Origin: JACRBR01 sp964371355
GTDB lineage: Bacteria; Chloroflexota; Dehalococcoidia; DSTF01; JACRBR01
Assembly: GCA_964371355.1 (NCBI GenBank)
Contig: CAYJMG010000016.1
Location: 1 to 64,000 of the forward strand
Direction of reading: 5' to 3'
Length of the DNA: 64,000 bases
In this document: in pieces, positions 1-8,524 of the stretch
Layout of the letters: every line of letters starts with the position of its first letter
Position numbering within the stretch: the stretch's first letter is position 1
Made by a program: the position numbers and the translations under genes
The notes under the pieces: generated by a model
The model's database searches: none
What the model was told of the DNA's origin: nothing
The model's input: only the letters and a program-made list of their open reading frames with translations

Positions 1-1
1 C

Positions 2-1477
2 GTGCCGGCGGCGCCCGCCTGCAGCCCGCCGAAGTTCAACTGCAACCCGGACTTCAATGAGACGGTGGGCGGCACAGGGTGGTCGTGTGACCCGGCATTG
101 GCCGACCAGAACTCTGACCCGAACGTCGCCGACTCCATCATCTCCTGCTTCAACGGCAACACCTTTGAGGACGGTGTGCCGCTGGTCGCCGATGGTGGCT
201 CGCTGAAGCTGGCCTCGGTGAACTACACCTACAATGGAGGCTCGACCGCGCTGACGCTGGTGGACGTGAACATCTTCGACGACCTGGTCTCGGAGGTGAT
301 GAGCTGCAACCCGGTCCTCACGAACCCGGGCGACTGCTTCGACGGGACGCTGGGTGCGGCCCAGGCGACCGACACGCCGCAGCCGACCAGCACCAACACG
401 CCGCTGCCGACGAATACGAACACGCCGACAGCGACGAATACCCCGGTACCCACGAACACCAACACACCGACGGCGACGAACACGCCGCTGCCGACGAACA
501 CCAACACACCGACGGCAACGAACACGCCTCTGCCGACGAGCACGAATACACCGCTGCCGACGAACACCAACACACCGACGGCAACGAACACGCCTCTGCC
601 CACGAGCACGGACACGCCGGCGCCGACGGCGACGGACACGCCGGTGCCGACGCAGACGTTTACACCGACGCCGACGAACACGCCCGAGCCCGGTGCGACT
701 GACACGCCGGTGCCGCCTCCGACCGACACGCCGGTGCCGACGTCGACGAACACGCCGGAGCCGCTACCGACCGACACACCGGTGCCGACTTCGACGAACA
801 CGCCGGAGCCGACGGCGACGGACACACCTGTCCCTACGTCGACGAACACGCCGGAGCCGACCGACACCCCGGTGCCGGGTGCGACGGATACGCCCGCGCC
901 GGCGGAGACGGACACGCCTGTGCCGACAGCGACGAACACGCCGGCGCCGACCGACACCCCGGTTCCGACGGCAACCGACACCGCGGTCCCAACGTCGACG
1001 AACACGCCGCTGCCGGCGGCAACCGACACGCCGGTGCCGACAGCCACGAACACGCCGCTGCCGACCAGCACCAACACGCCGCTGCCGGCCGCCACGGACA
1101 CGCCCGTCGCGACGGCGACCAACACGCCGGTGGCCGAGCCCAGCGACACGCCGACGGCCACGAGCACGCCGCCCACCGGGGCGTCCGCCACGCCGGCGTT
1201 GACCCGGACGGCCGTCTCGACGAAGACGGTGGCTGCGACGCGGACCGTCGAGCCGACGGAGGAACCGGAGCCTGACTTCTGCTGGACGCTCCGCCAGAAG
1301 CTGAAGGTCCTGAAGCAGGTGCTCCGGCGGCTGGGCTCGGAAGAGGGTGACCGGCGCTACAAGGCCCGCTACGACCTCGACCACGACGGTGATATCGACT
1401 GGCGCGATGTCGAGATCATCTTCGAGGACATCCCGACCTGCCCGCGCCGCCACGGCCACGAAGAGTGGCACTGGTAG
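2..1477 (+). CDS. Secreted protein with cohesin-like region, Thr-Pro linker and dockerin-like C-terminus (5' partial)
   Basis: The frame is open to the window edge, so the N-terminus (signal peptide and most of the first domain) is missing; the GTG at base 2 need not be the start. Residues 1-120 resemble the end of a cohesin-like beta-sandwich with paired Cys (GWSCD, IISCF, VMSCN) and match the style of the lipoprotein at 36329-37420. Residues about 121-400 are a low-complexity linker of TNTPTAT / TDTPVPT units. The C-terminal 60 residues have one EF-hand-like calcium loop (DLDHDGDIDWRD) as in half of a type I dockerin, between Cys residues. It is probably exported and surface-bound, and may bind another protein through the loop. 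A genuine cohesin-dockerin pairing is inference. Confidence 0.75.
   Translation: MPAAPACSPPKFNCNPDFNETVGGTGWSCDPALADQNSDPNVADSIISCFNGNTFEDGVPLVADGGSLKLASVNYTYNGGSTALTLVDVNIFDDLVSEVMSCNPVLTNPGDCFDGTLGAAQATDTPQPTSTNTPLPTNTNTPTATNTPVPTNTNTPTATNTPLPTNTNTPTATNTPLPTSTNTPLPTNTNTPTATNTPLPTSTDTPAPTATDTPVPTQTFTPTPTNTPEPGATDTPVPPPTDTPVPTSTNTPEPLPTDTPVPTSTNTPEPTATDTPVPTSTNTPEPTDTPVPGATDTPAPAETDTPVPTATNTPAPTDTPVPTATDTAVPTSTNTPLPAATDTPVPTATNTPLPTSTNTPLPAATDTPVATATNTPVAEPSDTPTATSTPPTGASATPALTRTAVSTKTVAATRTVEPTEEPEPDFCWTLRQKLKVLKQVLRRLGSEEGDRRYKARYDLDHDGDIDWRDVEIIFEDIPTCPRRHGHEEWHW
364..1200 (+). repeat. Low-complexity Thr-Pro coding repeat
   Basis: About 840 bases repeat the codon themes for TNTP, TDTP and PTAT with a 9-18 base period (acgaacacgccg and variants). 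The repeats make long open frames on both strands, none of which looks like a protein. Such linkers are prone to slippage and copy-number change. Confidence 0.85.
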
Positions 1478-1501
1478 CCGGAGAGTCCGATGATCGCACG
1501 A

Positions 1502-1530
1502 AAAGGGGAGGCAACACGCCTCCCCTTTCT
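1502..1530 (+). terminator. Intrinsic terminator after the Thr-Pro protein
   Basis: A perfect 10-bp stem (AAAGGGGAGG at 1502-1511, CCTCCCCTTT at 1519-1528) encloses a 7-base loop and sits 24 bases after the stop codon. The T tract is short (TTTCT). Confidence 0.75.
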
Positions 1531-1616
1531 CATACCTGTGCTCGTTGACGAGGCGGCAGGCCCGCGCTACGCTGGCCCGGTGACGGGCGTGCATGGGCAC
1601 CTGGGAGTTGGACGCA

Positions 1617-1698
1617 GGCCACGGCGGTAGGGCGGGCCAGGTTCCACGCGCACGCTGCGAGCCACGGACGCCCAGGGCGCCGTGGCCGTTTCGTTTTT
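1617..1698 (+). promoter_or_regulatory. Candidate structured leader / attenuator upstream of glyA
   Basis: GGCCACGGCG (1617-1626) and CGCCGTGGCC (1678-1687) form a perfect 10-bp stem, followed at once by a T-rich run (1689-1698). Inside it GGGCG (1630-1634) can pair with CGCCC (1669-1673). A terminator-like hairpin 78 bases before glyA suggests attenuation. It does not match the T-box, glycine, SAM or THF riboswitch consensus as I remember them. The remainder of 1531-1776 shows nothing else clear. Confidence 0.4.
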
Positions 1699-1776
1699 GA
1701 CGGCCCGCCATGCTGCTACGAACGAGGCTCGGGCGCTCCCACGTCGGGCTTCGCTGGACCGAAGAGGAGCTGAACT

Positions 1777-3051
1777 GTGACGACTGACGTGCGCGATCCC
1801 TATCTCGCTGAGACCGAGCGCGTCGACCCGGAGATCTTCCACCTGATCAAGGAGGAGGAGCAGTACCAGGTCGACACCGTCCGGCTGATTCCGTCGGAGA
1901 ACTACACCTCCCGCGCCGTGATGGAAGCGACCGGCTCCGTGCTGGCCAACAAGTACAGCGAGGGCTATCCGGGCCGCCGCTACTACGAGGGCCAGCGCAA
2001 CGTCGACCTGATCGAGACCATGGCCATCGAGCGTGCGAAGGCTCTGTTCGGGATGGCGCACGCGAACGTGCAGCCGTACAGCGGGTCACCGGCGAACCTG
2101 GCCGTGTACGTCGGCCTGCTGGAGCCCGGCGACACCATCATGGGTCTCAGCCTGCCGCACGGCGGTCACCTGACGCACGGCTGGACCGCCAGCGCGACCA
2201 GCAAATTCTGGAGATCCGTGCGGTACGAGGTCGACGAGAAGACCCATCACATCGATTACGACAGCGTCCGCAAGATGGCGAAGGCCGAGCGCCCGAAGAT
2301 CATCGTCGCGGGCGCCACGGCCTATCCGCGCCAGTACGACTTCGCGATCTTCGGCGAGATCGCGCGCGAGGTCGGTGCGTACTTCCTTGCCGACATCTCG
2401 CACATCGCCGGCCTCATCGTCGCGGGTGTGCACCCGGACCCGGCGCCGTACGCGGACGTTGTCATGACGACGACGCACAAGACGCTGCGGGGTCCGCGCG
2501 GCGCAATGATCCTCTGCAAGGCCGAGCACGCGGAAGCCATCGACAAGGCGGTGTTCCCGGGCCTGCAAGGCGGTCCCCACGAGAACACCATTGCCGGTGT
2601 GGCCGTGGCCCTGAAGGAGGCGGCCACGCCCGCTTTCCGCGAGTACGGCGGCCAGATCGTCGCCAACGCGAAGGCGCTGGCCGCCGAGCTGCGGGAGGGA
2701 GGCTTCGACCTGATCACGGGCGGCACCGACAATCACCTCATCCTCATCGACCTGACCGGCAAGCGCGTGTTCGGGAAGAAGTACGCACGCGCCTTGGACC
2801 GCGCGAACATCGTCGCCAACTACAACACCATACCGTTCGACCCGCGGAAGCCCTTCAGCCCCAGCGGCCTGCGCATTGGCACGCCGTCGATCACGACGCG
2901 CGGCATGAAGGAGGACGACATGCGGCAGATTGCCCGGTGGATGGAGCAGGTGGCGGATAACGTGAAGGACGATGAGGCGCTCGACCGCATCGGCGCGGAG
3001 GTGCGCGACTACTGCCAACGCTTCCCCGCGCCGGGAATGCACGTCGTCTAG
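1777..3051 (+). CDS. glyA: Serine hydroxymethyltransferase
   Basis: A cytosolic PLP enzyme that interconverts serine and glycine and loads one-carbon units on tetrahydrofolate. At 424 residues it has the usual length. Recognisable motifs are LIPSENYTS near the N-terminus, ADISHIAGL (about 204-212) and the PLP lysine in TTTHKTLRGP (Lys about 235), then GLQGGPHEN and GLRIGTPSITTRGM. The start is GTG 1777, with GAGGAG 8 bases upstream. It is transcribed alone behind the candidate attenuator at 1617-1698. One-carbon supply links it functionally with folE (40645) and purine synthesis, but those are not adjacent. Confidence 0.97.
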   Translation: MTTDVRDPYLAETERVDPEIFHLIKEEEQYQVDTVRLIPSENYTSRAVMEATGSVLANKYSEGYPGRRYYEGQRNVDLIETMAIERAKALFGMAHANVQPYSGSPANLAVYVGLLEPGDTIMGLSLPHGGHLTHGWTASATSKFWRSVRYEVDEKTHHIDYDSVRKMAKAERPKIIVAGATAYPRQYDFAIFGEIAREVGAYFLADISHIAGLIVAGVHPDPAPYADVVMTTTHKTLRGPRGAMILCKAEHAEAIDKAVFPGLQGGPHENTIAGVAVALKEAATPAFREYGGQIVANAKALAAELREGGFDLITGGTDNHLILIDLTGKRVFGKKYARALDRANIVANYNTIPFDPRKPFSPSGLRIGTPSITTRGMKEDDMRQIARWMEQVADNVKDDEALDRIGAEVRDYCQRFPAPGMHVV

Positions 3052-3127
3052 GAGTTAGTCGTTAGGCGTTAGGTATTTGGGGGCGCGGCCTTGGTCGCGC
3101 CTCCTCCTTCTCTCGACGGAGAAGTCG

Positions 3128-3553
3128 ATGATCGATGAGCGGCTGGTCGGAACGTGGGCGCTGGTGGCGACGGAATGGAAGCGCGCCGATGGGCGGCACG
3201 CGAATCCGTTCGGTGAAGGCGCCGTGGGTGTGTTGATCTACGACGCCGCCGGCAGCATGTCGGCGCAGATCATGCGCGGGGCCCGGCCGGACGCCGCCGG
3301 AGACCGCGCCGGCATCGAAGCGGCCATGGCATCTGCCGTTCCGGGTTATGTCGGCTACTTTGGCACGTACACTCGCGATGGCGAGGGCGTCCTACATCAC
3401 CAGGTCGTCGGCAGCGCCTTCCCGGCATGGGTGGGCACCGAGCACGCGCGCCGTTATCGCATCGACGGCGACCGGCTGACGCTGATGCAGGACTTCGTGA
3501 CCGCCGACGGGGTGGAGGTCGCCGCGTCCACGACGTGGCAGCGCGTGGGGTGA
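3128..3553 (+). CDS. Lipocalin-like domain protein
   Basis: 141 residues from ATG 3128 (MIDERLVGTWALV), preceded by GGAG; an in-frame upstream start exists but has no ribosome site. The opening LVGTWxLV, the central GVLIYDAAGSMSAQIMR and the closing DRLTLxQ...TWQRV are typical of the lipocalin_5-type family of small beta-barrels, often found near enzymes of secondary or hydrocarbon metabolism. No signal peptide is seen, so it is cytosolic. The ligand or substrate is unknown. The MaoC-like gene 52 bases downstream may be co-transcribed, although a TACGAT box lies between them. Confidence 0.75.
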   Translation: MIDERLVGTWALVATEWKRADGRHANPFGEGAVGVLIYDAAGSMSAQIMRGARPDAAGDRAGIEAAMASAVPGYVGYFGTYTRDGEGVLHHQVVGSAFPAWVGTEHARRYRIDGDRLTLMQDFVTADGVEVAASTTWQRVG

Positions 3554-3605
3554 TCGGCGTCACGGTCAGTGGTGGTACGATAGGCCCACGCGGAAGGAAG
3601 GCCCC

Positions 3606-4484
3606 ATGACGACTGACACGGCTGCGAGCGGGATAGTCGAACGGAGTGGGGTGCTGATCGGTCCCTATCGCGCCCCGCGCAACCTGGGGCAGACGCAGCA
3701 CGGCACCATCCACGACGACGCCATGGCGACGAAGCTGGGGTTTCGCGGCGGTACCGTCGCCGGCTCCATCCACATGGAGCAGTTTCCGCCCGTGCTGCTC
3801 CGCGCCTTCGGGCCGCCGTGGTTCGAGACGGGCAGCCTTAGCTGCTACTTCCGCAACGCCACCCTCGATGGCGAGCGCGTGCGGGCGCTCGTACAGTCGC
3901 CGCCGTCGGGCGACCCCAACGCCCAGGTGAACGTCTGGATGGAGCGCGACGACGGCACGCAGGTGCTCGAAGGCACCGCGTCCATCGGCGCACCAGCCGA
4001 GCCCTCGCTCCTGCGCCGGAAGCTCTCGGAACCGCGCGAGCCCGGCGAGATGCGCATCCTCGCCGGACTCAGCGCCGGCCAGGCCCTGGACGCAGTGCCA
4101 ACTCGAGTCGACCTCGCGGCCGAAAAGCCGCGCCTCGACGCGCTCACCGAGCCGATGGAGTGGTATACGGGCGCTTCGCCCTGGGGTGGACCCGTGCTCG
4201 ATCCCGGCCTCCTCGTGCACGCCATGGTCGCTGTCCAGGCCCGCATGCCGGTGCGAGACGCGGTGGGCCTCTACGGCGCCATCGAGGTGCGGCATCTGCG
4301 TGGGCCGGTCTTCGCCGAGCATGACTACGAGGTCCGGGGCAAAGTCCTCGCGCTTGGTGTGACGCCGAAGACCGAGTACGTCTGGTTCGAATCGCTCTTG
4401 CGGGAGCCAGGCGGTTCTGACGACCTCGCCTCGATGATCATGATGCTCCGGTTCATGAAGGCGTCGTCCCGGCTCTGGGGATAG
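3606..4484 (+). CDS. MaoC-like double-hotdog protein (acyl-CoA hydratase-like)
   Basis: 292 residues. The segment TIHDDAMATKLGFRGGTVAGS (about 33-53) resembles the hydratase-2 / MaoC signature, in which Asp and His follow a short loop and act on enoyl-thioesters. The second half (LLVHAMVAVQ..., VRHLRGPVFAEHDYEVRGKV) looks like a second, degenerate hotdog. The likely substrate is an acyl-CoA or related thioester, but specificity cannot be read. The ATG at 3606 follows GGAAGGAAGG. It may form a unit with the lipocalin-like gene just upstream. Confidence 0.65.
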   Translation: MTTDTAASGIVERSGVLIGPYRAPRNLGQTQHGTIHDDAMATKLGFRGGTVAGSIHMEQFPPVLLRAFGPPWFETGSLSCYFRNATLDGERVRALVQSPPSGDPNAQVNVWMERDDGTQVLEGTASIGAPAEPSLLRRKLSEPREPGEMRILAGLSAGQALDAVPTRVDLAAEKPRLDALTEPMEWYTGASPWGGPVLDPGLLVHAMVAVQARMPVRDAVGLYGAIEVRHLRGPVFAEHDYEVRGKVLALGVTPKTEYVWFESLLREPGGSDDLASMIMMLRFMKASSRLWG

Positions 4485-4599
4485 CCCGACCACGGCCTCC
4501 CGGGGGTCCGGACAGCGGCCCGCCGCCGGGTGGCGTTGCCCGCCCGCCCGCCGCTGCCTAAGATGACCGCGCAGCCAACCACAGCGGGAGCAACGACAC

Positions 4600-6105
4600 A
4601 TGCAGGTACGACTAGCCACCGGCGATATCACGACGTACGACGCGCCGTGTATCGTCGTCAATATCTTCGAAGGCATCGCTGCCCCCGGCGGCGCCACCGG
4701 CGCCGTCGACGCGGCGCTGGGCGGCATCATCAGCGACCTGATCCGCGAAGGCGACATCCGCGGCAAGGACGGCGAGCTGACGATGATTCACACATTCGGC
4801 AAGCTCGCTTCGCCGCGGGTGCTGGTCGCCGGCCTCGGCAAGTCCGCAGAGTTCACCATCGACAAGGTGCGCGACCTCAGCGCGTCGATCGCCCGCTACA
4901 TGCGCGGCAAGCGCGTGGCCGAGTACGCGACCATCGCGCATGGCGCGGGCATCGCGGGCCTCGATCCCGAAGCTTGTGCCGAAGCCATCTCAGAGGGGAC
5001 CCTGCTGGGCCTGTATCGCTTCGACCGGCACAAGAAGCCCAACGACGACAGCTTCGAAGTGCAGACGCTGGCCATCGTCGAGCGCGAAGCAGGCAAGGTC
5101 GCGGCGTTGCAGGCGGCCGCCGAACGCGGCGTCATCCTCGCCGAGTCGGTCGAGCTTGCGCGGGATCTGGCAAATGAGCCCGGCAACATCCTCACGCCGA
5201 CGGAGTTCGCTGCCCGGGCCGAGGCGATGGCGTCGCAGCACGGCCTCGGCGTGCGTATCCTCGACCGCGAGCAGGCGGAGGGCATGGGCATGGGCGCCTT
5301 CCTGGGCGTGGCCCGCGGCAGCACGCAACCGCCCAAGTTCATTATTCTCACCTACAACGGAGGCGTCGAGTCGAAGCCGCTCGGCCTCGTCGGCAAGGGG
5401 ATTACGTTCGATACGGGCGGTATCTCGCTCAAGCCCAGCGAGGGCATGCTGGAGATGAAGGGCGATATGTCCGGCGGCGGCGCCGTCATCGCCGCCATGA
5501 TGGCGATCGCGCGCCTGAAGCCGAGGATCAATGTCACCGCCCTTGTGCCGGCGACGGAGAACATGCCCGGTGGCAACGCCATCAAGCCCACGGACGTGCT
5601 GCGGGCGATGAACGGCAAGACCATCGAGGTCATTAACACCGACGCCGAGGGCCGCGTGATCCTGGCCGATGCGCTCTCCTACGCCGTCCAACTCGACCTC
5701 GCGCCCATCGTCGACGTCGCAACGCTCACCGGCGCGATTTCGATCTCGCTGGGGAACGTGGCCTACGGCGTGTTCGCCAACAACGACGCGCTGGTCGAGC
5801 GCATCAAAGGTGCTGCAAAGGCCGCGGGCGAGAAGTGCTGGGAGCTGCCGATGTTCAACGAATACAAGGAGCTGAACAAGAGCAACGTGGCCGACGTGAA
5901 GAACAGCGGCGGCCGGGGCGCCGGCTCCATCGCGGCGGCGTTCTTCCTGAAGGAGTTCGTCGACGACCGGCCGTGGGCCCACCTGGACATCGCAGGCGTG
6001 GACTTCTACGACATCGAGAAGGGCGTGCTTACAAAAGGCGCCAGCGGCATCCCGGTCCGGACGCTCGTGAACCTGGCCCTGGACCTGGCCGAACGGCCGC
6101 TGTAA
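4600..6105 (+). CDS. pepA: Leucyl aminopeptidase, M17 family
   Basis: A cytosolic two-metal aminopeptidase releasing N-terminal residues from peptides. At 501 residues it has the full family length: N-terminal regulatory macro-like domain (to about 165) and C-terminal catalytic domain. GKGITFDTGGISLKP (265-279) carries the catalytic Lys and metal ligands, and NTDAEGR (346-352) is the family signature. It starts at ATG 4600 after AGCGGGAG. It is followed 54 bases later by a small DUF2283 gene on the same strand. Confidence 0.96.
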   Translation: MQVRLATGDITTYDAPCIVVNIFEGIAAPGGATGAVDAALGGIISDLIREGDIRGKDGELTMIHTFGKLASPRVLVAGLGKSAEFTIDKVRDLSASIARYMRGKRVAEYATIAHGAGIAGLDPEACAEAISEGTLLGLYRFDRHKKPNDDSFEVQTLAIVEREAGKVAALQAAAERGVILAESVELARDLANEPGNILTPTEFAARAEAMASQHGLGVRILDREQAEGMGMGAFLGVARGSTQPPKFIILTYNGGVESKPLGLVGKGITFDTGGISLKPSEGMLEMKGDMSGGGAVIAAMMAIARLKPRINVTALVPATENMPGGNAIKPTDVLRAMNGKTIEVINTDAEGRVILADALSYAVQLDLAPIVDVATLTGAISISLGNVAYGVFANNDALVERIKGAAKAAGEKCWELPMFNEYKELNKSNVADVKNSGGRGAGSIAAAFFLKEFVDDRPWAHLDIAGVDFYDIEKGVLTKGASGIPVRTLVNLALDLAERPL

Positions 6106-6159
6106 CGTCCGCCGACACCAGCACGCGATGCTTGTACTAGGCCAGAGGAGAACGACGCC

Positions 6160-6393
6160 ATGCTCCGGGTTGAGTACGACAAGGACGCCGATGCTGCCTA
6201 CATCTACCTGACGGATATCGCCGAGGGACAAAGCGCGCGGACGACGATGCTGGATCTCGGGGATGCGGCCGGATCGATCATTGCGATCGACTTCGACGCC
6301 AACAATGTGATGCTGGGGATAGAAGTGCTTGCAGCGAGCAGACGCCTGCCGGCTGAGCTGTTGGAATCCGCGACCGAGCCGGATTCCAACTGA
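6160..6393 (+). CDS. DUF2283 family protein
   Basis: 77 residues beginning MLRVEYDKDADAAYIYL, the hallmark opening of DUF2283 (YDxxADALYI), then GSIIAIDFDANNVMLGIEVL. These small proteins are common next to toxin-antitoxin-like genes, but no partner is visible here. Function is unknown. AGAGGAG lies about 10 bases before the ATG. Confidence 0.85.
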   Translation: MLRVEYDKDADAAYIYLTDIAEGQSARTTMLDLGDAAGSIIAIDFDANNVMLGIEVLAASRRLPAELLESATEPDSN

Positions 6394-6433
6394 CCTTCAG
6401 GCCCAACTCATCTCATTCTGCGGGCGTGACGCC

Positions 6434-6458
6434 GCGCGGGCTGAAAAGCCCGCGCTAC
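6434..6458 (-). repeat. REP-like element (GTAG plus palindrome), copy 1
   Basis: Read on the minus strand, GTAG adjoins a perfect 9-bp stem (gcgcgggct 6434-6442 with agcccgcgc 6447-6455) closed by GAAA/TTTC. GTRG next to a palindrome is the layout recognised by RAYT transposases, one of which lies at 50667. Confidence 0.75.
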
Positions 6459-6477
6459 GGTTTGGGCCACAACAGCA

Positions 6478-6501
6478 CGCGGGCTGAAAGGCCCGCGCTA
6501 C
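6478..6501 (-). repeat. REP-like element, copy 2
   Basis: Near-identical to the copy 44 bases to its left, in the same orientation: cgcgggc-tgaaa-gcccgcg followed by ctac. The pair forms a small REP cluster between the convergent genes at 6160 and 6524. Confidence 0.75.
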
Positions 6502-6523
6502 GAGTCCAGATCGTCGATGTGGT

Positions 6524-7057
6524 CTAGCTGCGGCGCTTGTCGAAGTCGTCGAGGTCCAGGCTCTCGATGAAGTCCTTGAACGCCGACATCCGCTCCAGCT
6601 CCTCGGGCGCGACCCGCTGGCGCTCGCCGTTCGACTTCTCGACCTGCTCGCCGTCCTTGTCCAGCAGCACGCCGGCCCGTTCCAGCACCCGTTCGTCGGC
6701 GAAGATCGGCACCTTCGCCCGCACTGCCAGCGCCAGGGCGTCGCTGGGCCGGGAGTCTATCTCCATCGAGTCGCCGTGCACGTCGAGCACGACGCGGGCG
6801 TAGAACGTGTCGTTGGCCAGGTCGTTCACCAGGATGTGGTTCACTTGCGCGCCAAGCTGCTCGATGACCGAGCGGAGGAGGTCGTGGGTCAGGGGGCGGG
6901 CTACCGACACTTCCTGTAGCTGTACGGCGATGGCGTCGGCCTCGGCGGGGCCGATCCAGATGGGCAAATAACGGTCGGACGCCTTTTCCTTGAGGATCAC
7001 GACCCTCTGGTAGTTCATCAGGCTCACCCTGATGCTTTCGATCGTCATCTCAATCAA
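6524..7057 (-). CDS. Bifunctional nuclease family protein (DUF151)
   Basis: 177 residues. MTIESIRVSLMNYQRVVILKE, YLPIWIGPAEADAI and MEIDSRPSDALALAVRAKVPIF are the conserved blocks of DUF151 / bifunctional nuclease proteins; members have been described with RNase/DNase activity, but most are uncharacterised. I choose TTG 7057 as start because a perfect AGGAGG (7067-7072, minus strand) stands exactly 9 bases before it; the ATG at 7048 would be 18 bases from that site. The C-terminal tail (residues ~130-177) is acidic and variable, as usual. Confidence 0.88.
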   Translation of the reverse strand: MIEMTIESIRVSLMNYQRVVILKEKASDRYLPIWIGPAEADAIAVQLQEVSVARPLTHDLLRSVIEQLGAQVNHILVNDLANDTFYARVVLDVHGDSMEIDSRPSDALALAVRAKVPIFADERVLERAGVLLDKDGEQVEKSNGERQRVAPEELERMSAFKDFIESLDLDDFDKRRS

Positions 7058-7150
7058 GCCGCCCAACCTCCTGTCACCGATCCAGTCTAGGCGGGCTTCG
7101 CTTCGACTGTCAAAGACACCCGTATTCGCGCCTCCTTGCGTCAAGTTCCG

Positions 7151-8524
7151 TTATGGAAGACCCGTCAGATGCGGCGGTGGACGCTCGCCCACCGACCACT
7201 TGGTTTCCAGATAGATGCTCACGCCCGCGACCGCACCTAGCGCGATCGCGATCATAAACAGCACAGGTGTCACACCGAAAATATCGGCCACCGACCCCGC
7301 CACGACAAGAGGGAGAATGCCCACCGCGTTCGCCAGCACCACCTGCGCCGCGAAGACGCGGCCGCGCATGTCCGCCGGCGCCCGCTCGTGCAGTACCGTC
7401 TGTGCCGGGGCGTTCACCATCGCGTAGGTGAACCCCACGGGCCCGGCGAAGGCCATGGTCAACAGCACGAGGATCGACAACCCGCCCGCCCGGCCGTCGT
7501 CGGAGAATGGATTCAGGTTCTCGGTCGTCTTCAGCCACGACGCGAACGGCTCGATGAGCCCCAGCGCGATCACGCACAGGCTGAGGCCCACCAGCCCGGC
7601 AATGACCGTGCGGTTCTTCCCCAGCCGCGCCGCAACGTACGGCAGCGCCCGCAGCCCCACGATCGCACCCACACCTACCGGCGCGAAGATCGTCACCGCC
7701 TTGTCTGGCGAGATCTCCAGCACCGCCTGCATGTAGCGTGGCACCAGCACCGCAAACAGCAGCACCAGCGAGCTGCCCGTCGCATAGTGGATCAGCGCCA
7801 GCGACGACACCGGGTCCTTTCCGATCGTGCGGAGCGTGCCCATGTAGTCGCCCGCCGCCCCGCGCAGCTCGCGGAACGTGGGCCAGCTCCGATCGGGCGC
7901 CGCGTCGTCGTCGGCGATTGGCGGCATGAGATAAGCGCAGGCCACGCTCACCGCGAACATGATCGCCGCCACCACGAACAGCCACATCGCGCCGATCGTC
8001 GGCAGCAGGATCGGCGCCAGGAAGATCATGCCGATAAGCTGCGAGCCCGTCACGGCCATGCTGAACACGCTGTTCGCGGACATGAGCTGGTTCTTCGGCA
8101 CGACCGACGGCACCGTGACCGCGTCCGTCGTCCCGAAAAACTGGCTCGCCGTCGCGAAGAAGATGCTGATCGCGATGAGCCCGCCGAAGTGGTCGCGCGA
8201 CAGCAGGAAGCACACCGCCAGGAGCAGGCGCGCGACGTTCGTATAAATGAGCAGCAGCCGCTTGCTCCACATGTCGACCAACACGCCCGAAAACACGCCG
8301 AACACCACGGATGGGATGACGAACGACAGCACCAGCACCGACGTGAACGTCGAGCCGTCGGTCAGGTCGGTCACCAGCACCAGCAGCGTGAAGAGGATGG
8401 CGTTCTGGGCCGATTGCGAGATGAGCTGCGCCAGCCACAGCAGCAGGAAGCTACGGTTCATCAGTACGGGCCGTGGTTTCGGCGCCGCTGGCGGGTGGAG
8501 GACCTGTAGCCGCGGTGTGGCCAT
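7151..8524 (-). CDS. Major facilitator superfamily transporter (1)
   Basis: 457 residues with about 12 hydrophobic segments and an N-terminal cytosolic stretch (MATPRLQVLHPP). The first helix, SFLLLWLAQLISQSAQNAILFT, and the short loop DMWSKRLLL after helix 2 fit drug-efflux MFS proteins of the MFS_3/enterobactin-exporter type. The start ATG overlaps the stop of the upstream MFS gene (TGATG), so it is translated by coupling. The two transporters are similar in layout (SANSVF / SANSVN after helix 4) and look like a tandem duplication; they may act as a pair. The substrate is unknown. Confidence 0.88.
   Translation of the reverse strand: MATPRLQVLHPPAAPKPRPVLMNRSFLLLWLAQLISQSAQNAILFTLLVLVTDLTDGSTFTSVLVLSFVIPSVVFGVFSGVLVDMWSKRLLLIYTNVARLLLAVCFLLSRDHFGGLIAISIFFATASQFFGTTDAVTVPSVVPKNQLMSANSVFSMAVTGSQLIGMIFLAPILLPTIGAMWLFVVAAIMFAVSVACAYLMPPIADDDAAPDRSWPTFRELRGAAGDYMGTLRTIGKDPVSSLALIHYATGSSLVLLFAVLVPRYMQAVLEISPDKAVTIFAPVGVGAIVGLRALPYVAARLGKNRTVIAGLVGLSLCVIALGLIEPFASWLKTTENLNPFSDDGRAGGLSILVLLTMAFAGPVGFTYAMVNAPAQTVLHERAPADMRGRVFAAQVVLANAVGILPLVVAGSVADIFGVTPVLFMIAIALGAVAGVSIYLETKWSVGERPPPHLTGLP

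Noticed and set aside
229..1191. Long antisense open frame opposite the Thr-Pro linker
   Set aside because: Its Val/Gly/Ser monotony is the mirror of the coding repeat; no motif, no ribosome site.
1540..1776. T-box or known riboswitch before glyA
   Set aside because: The AGGGTGG-ACCGCG core is absent (only AGGGCGGGCC occurs), and no class fits; kept only as an unnamed structured leader.
7388..8509. 373-codon plus-strand frame over the first MFS gene
   Set aside because: Arg/His/Gln-rich antisense shadow; the minus-strand membrane protein is convincing.
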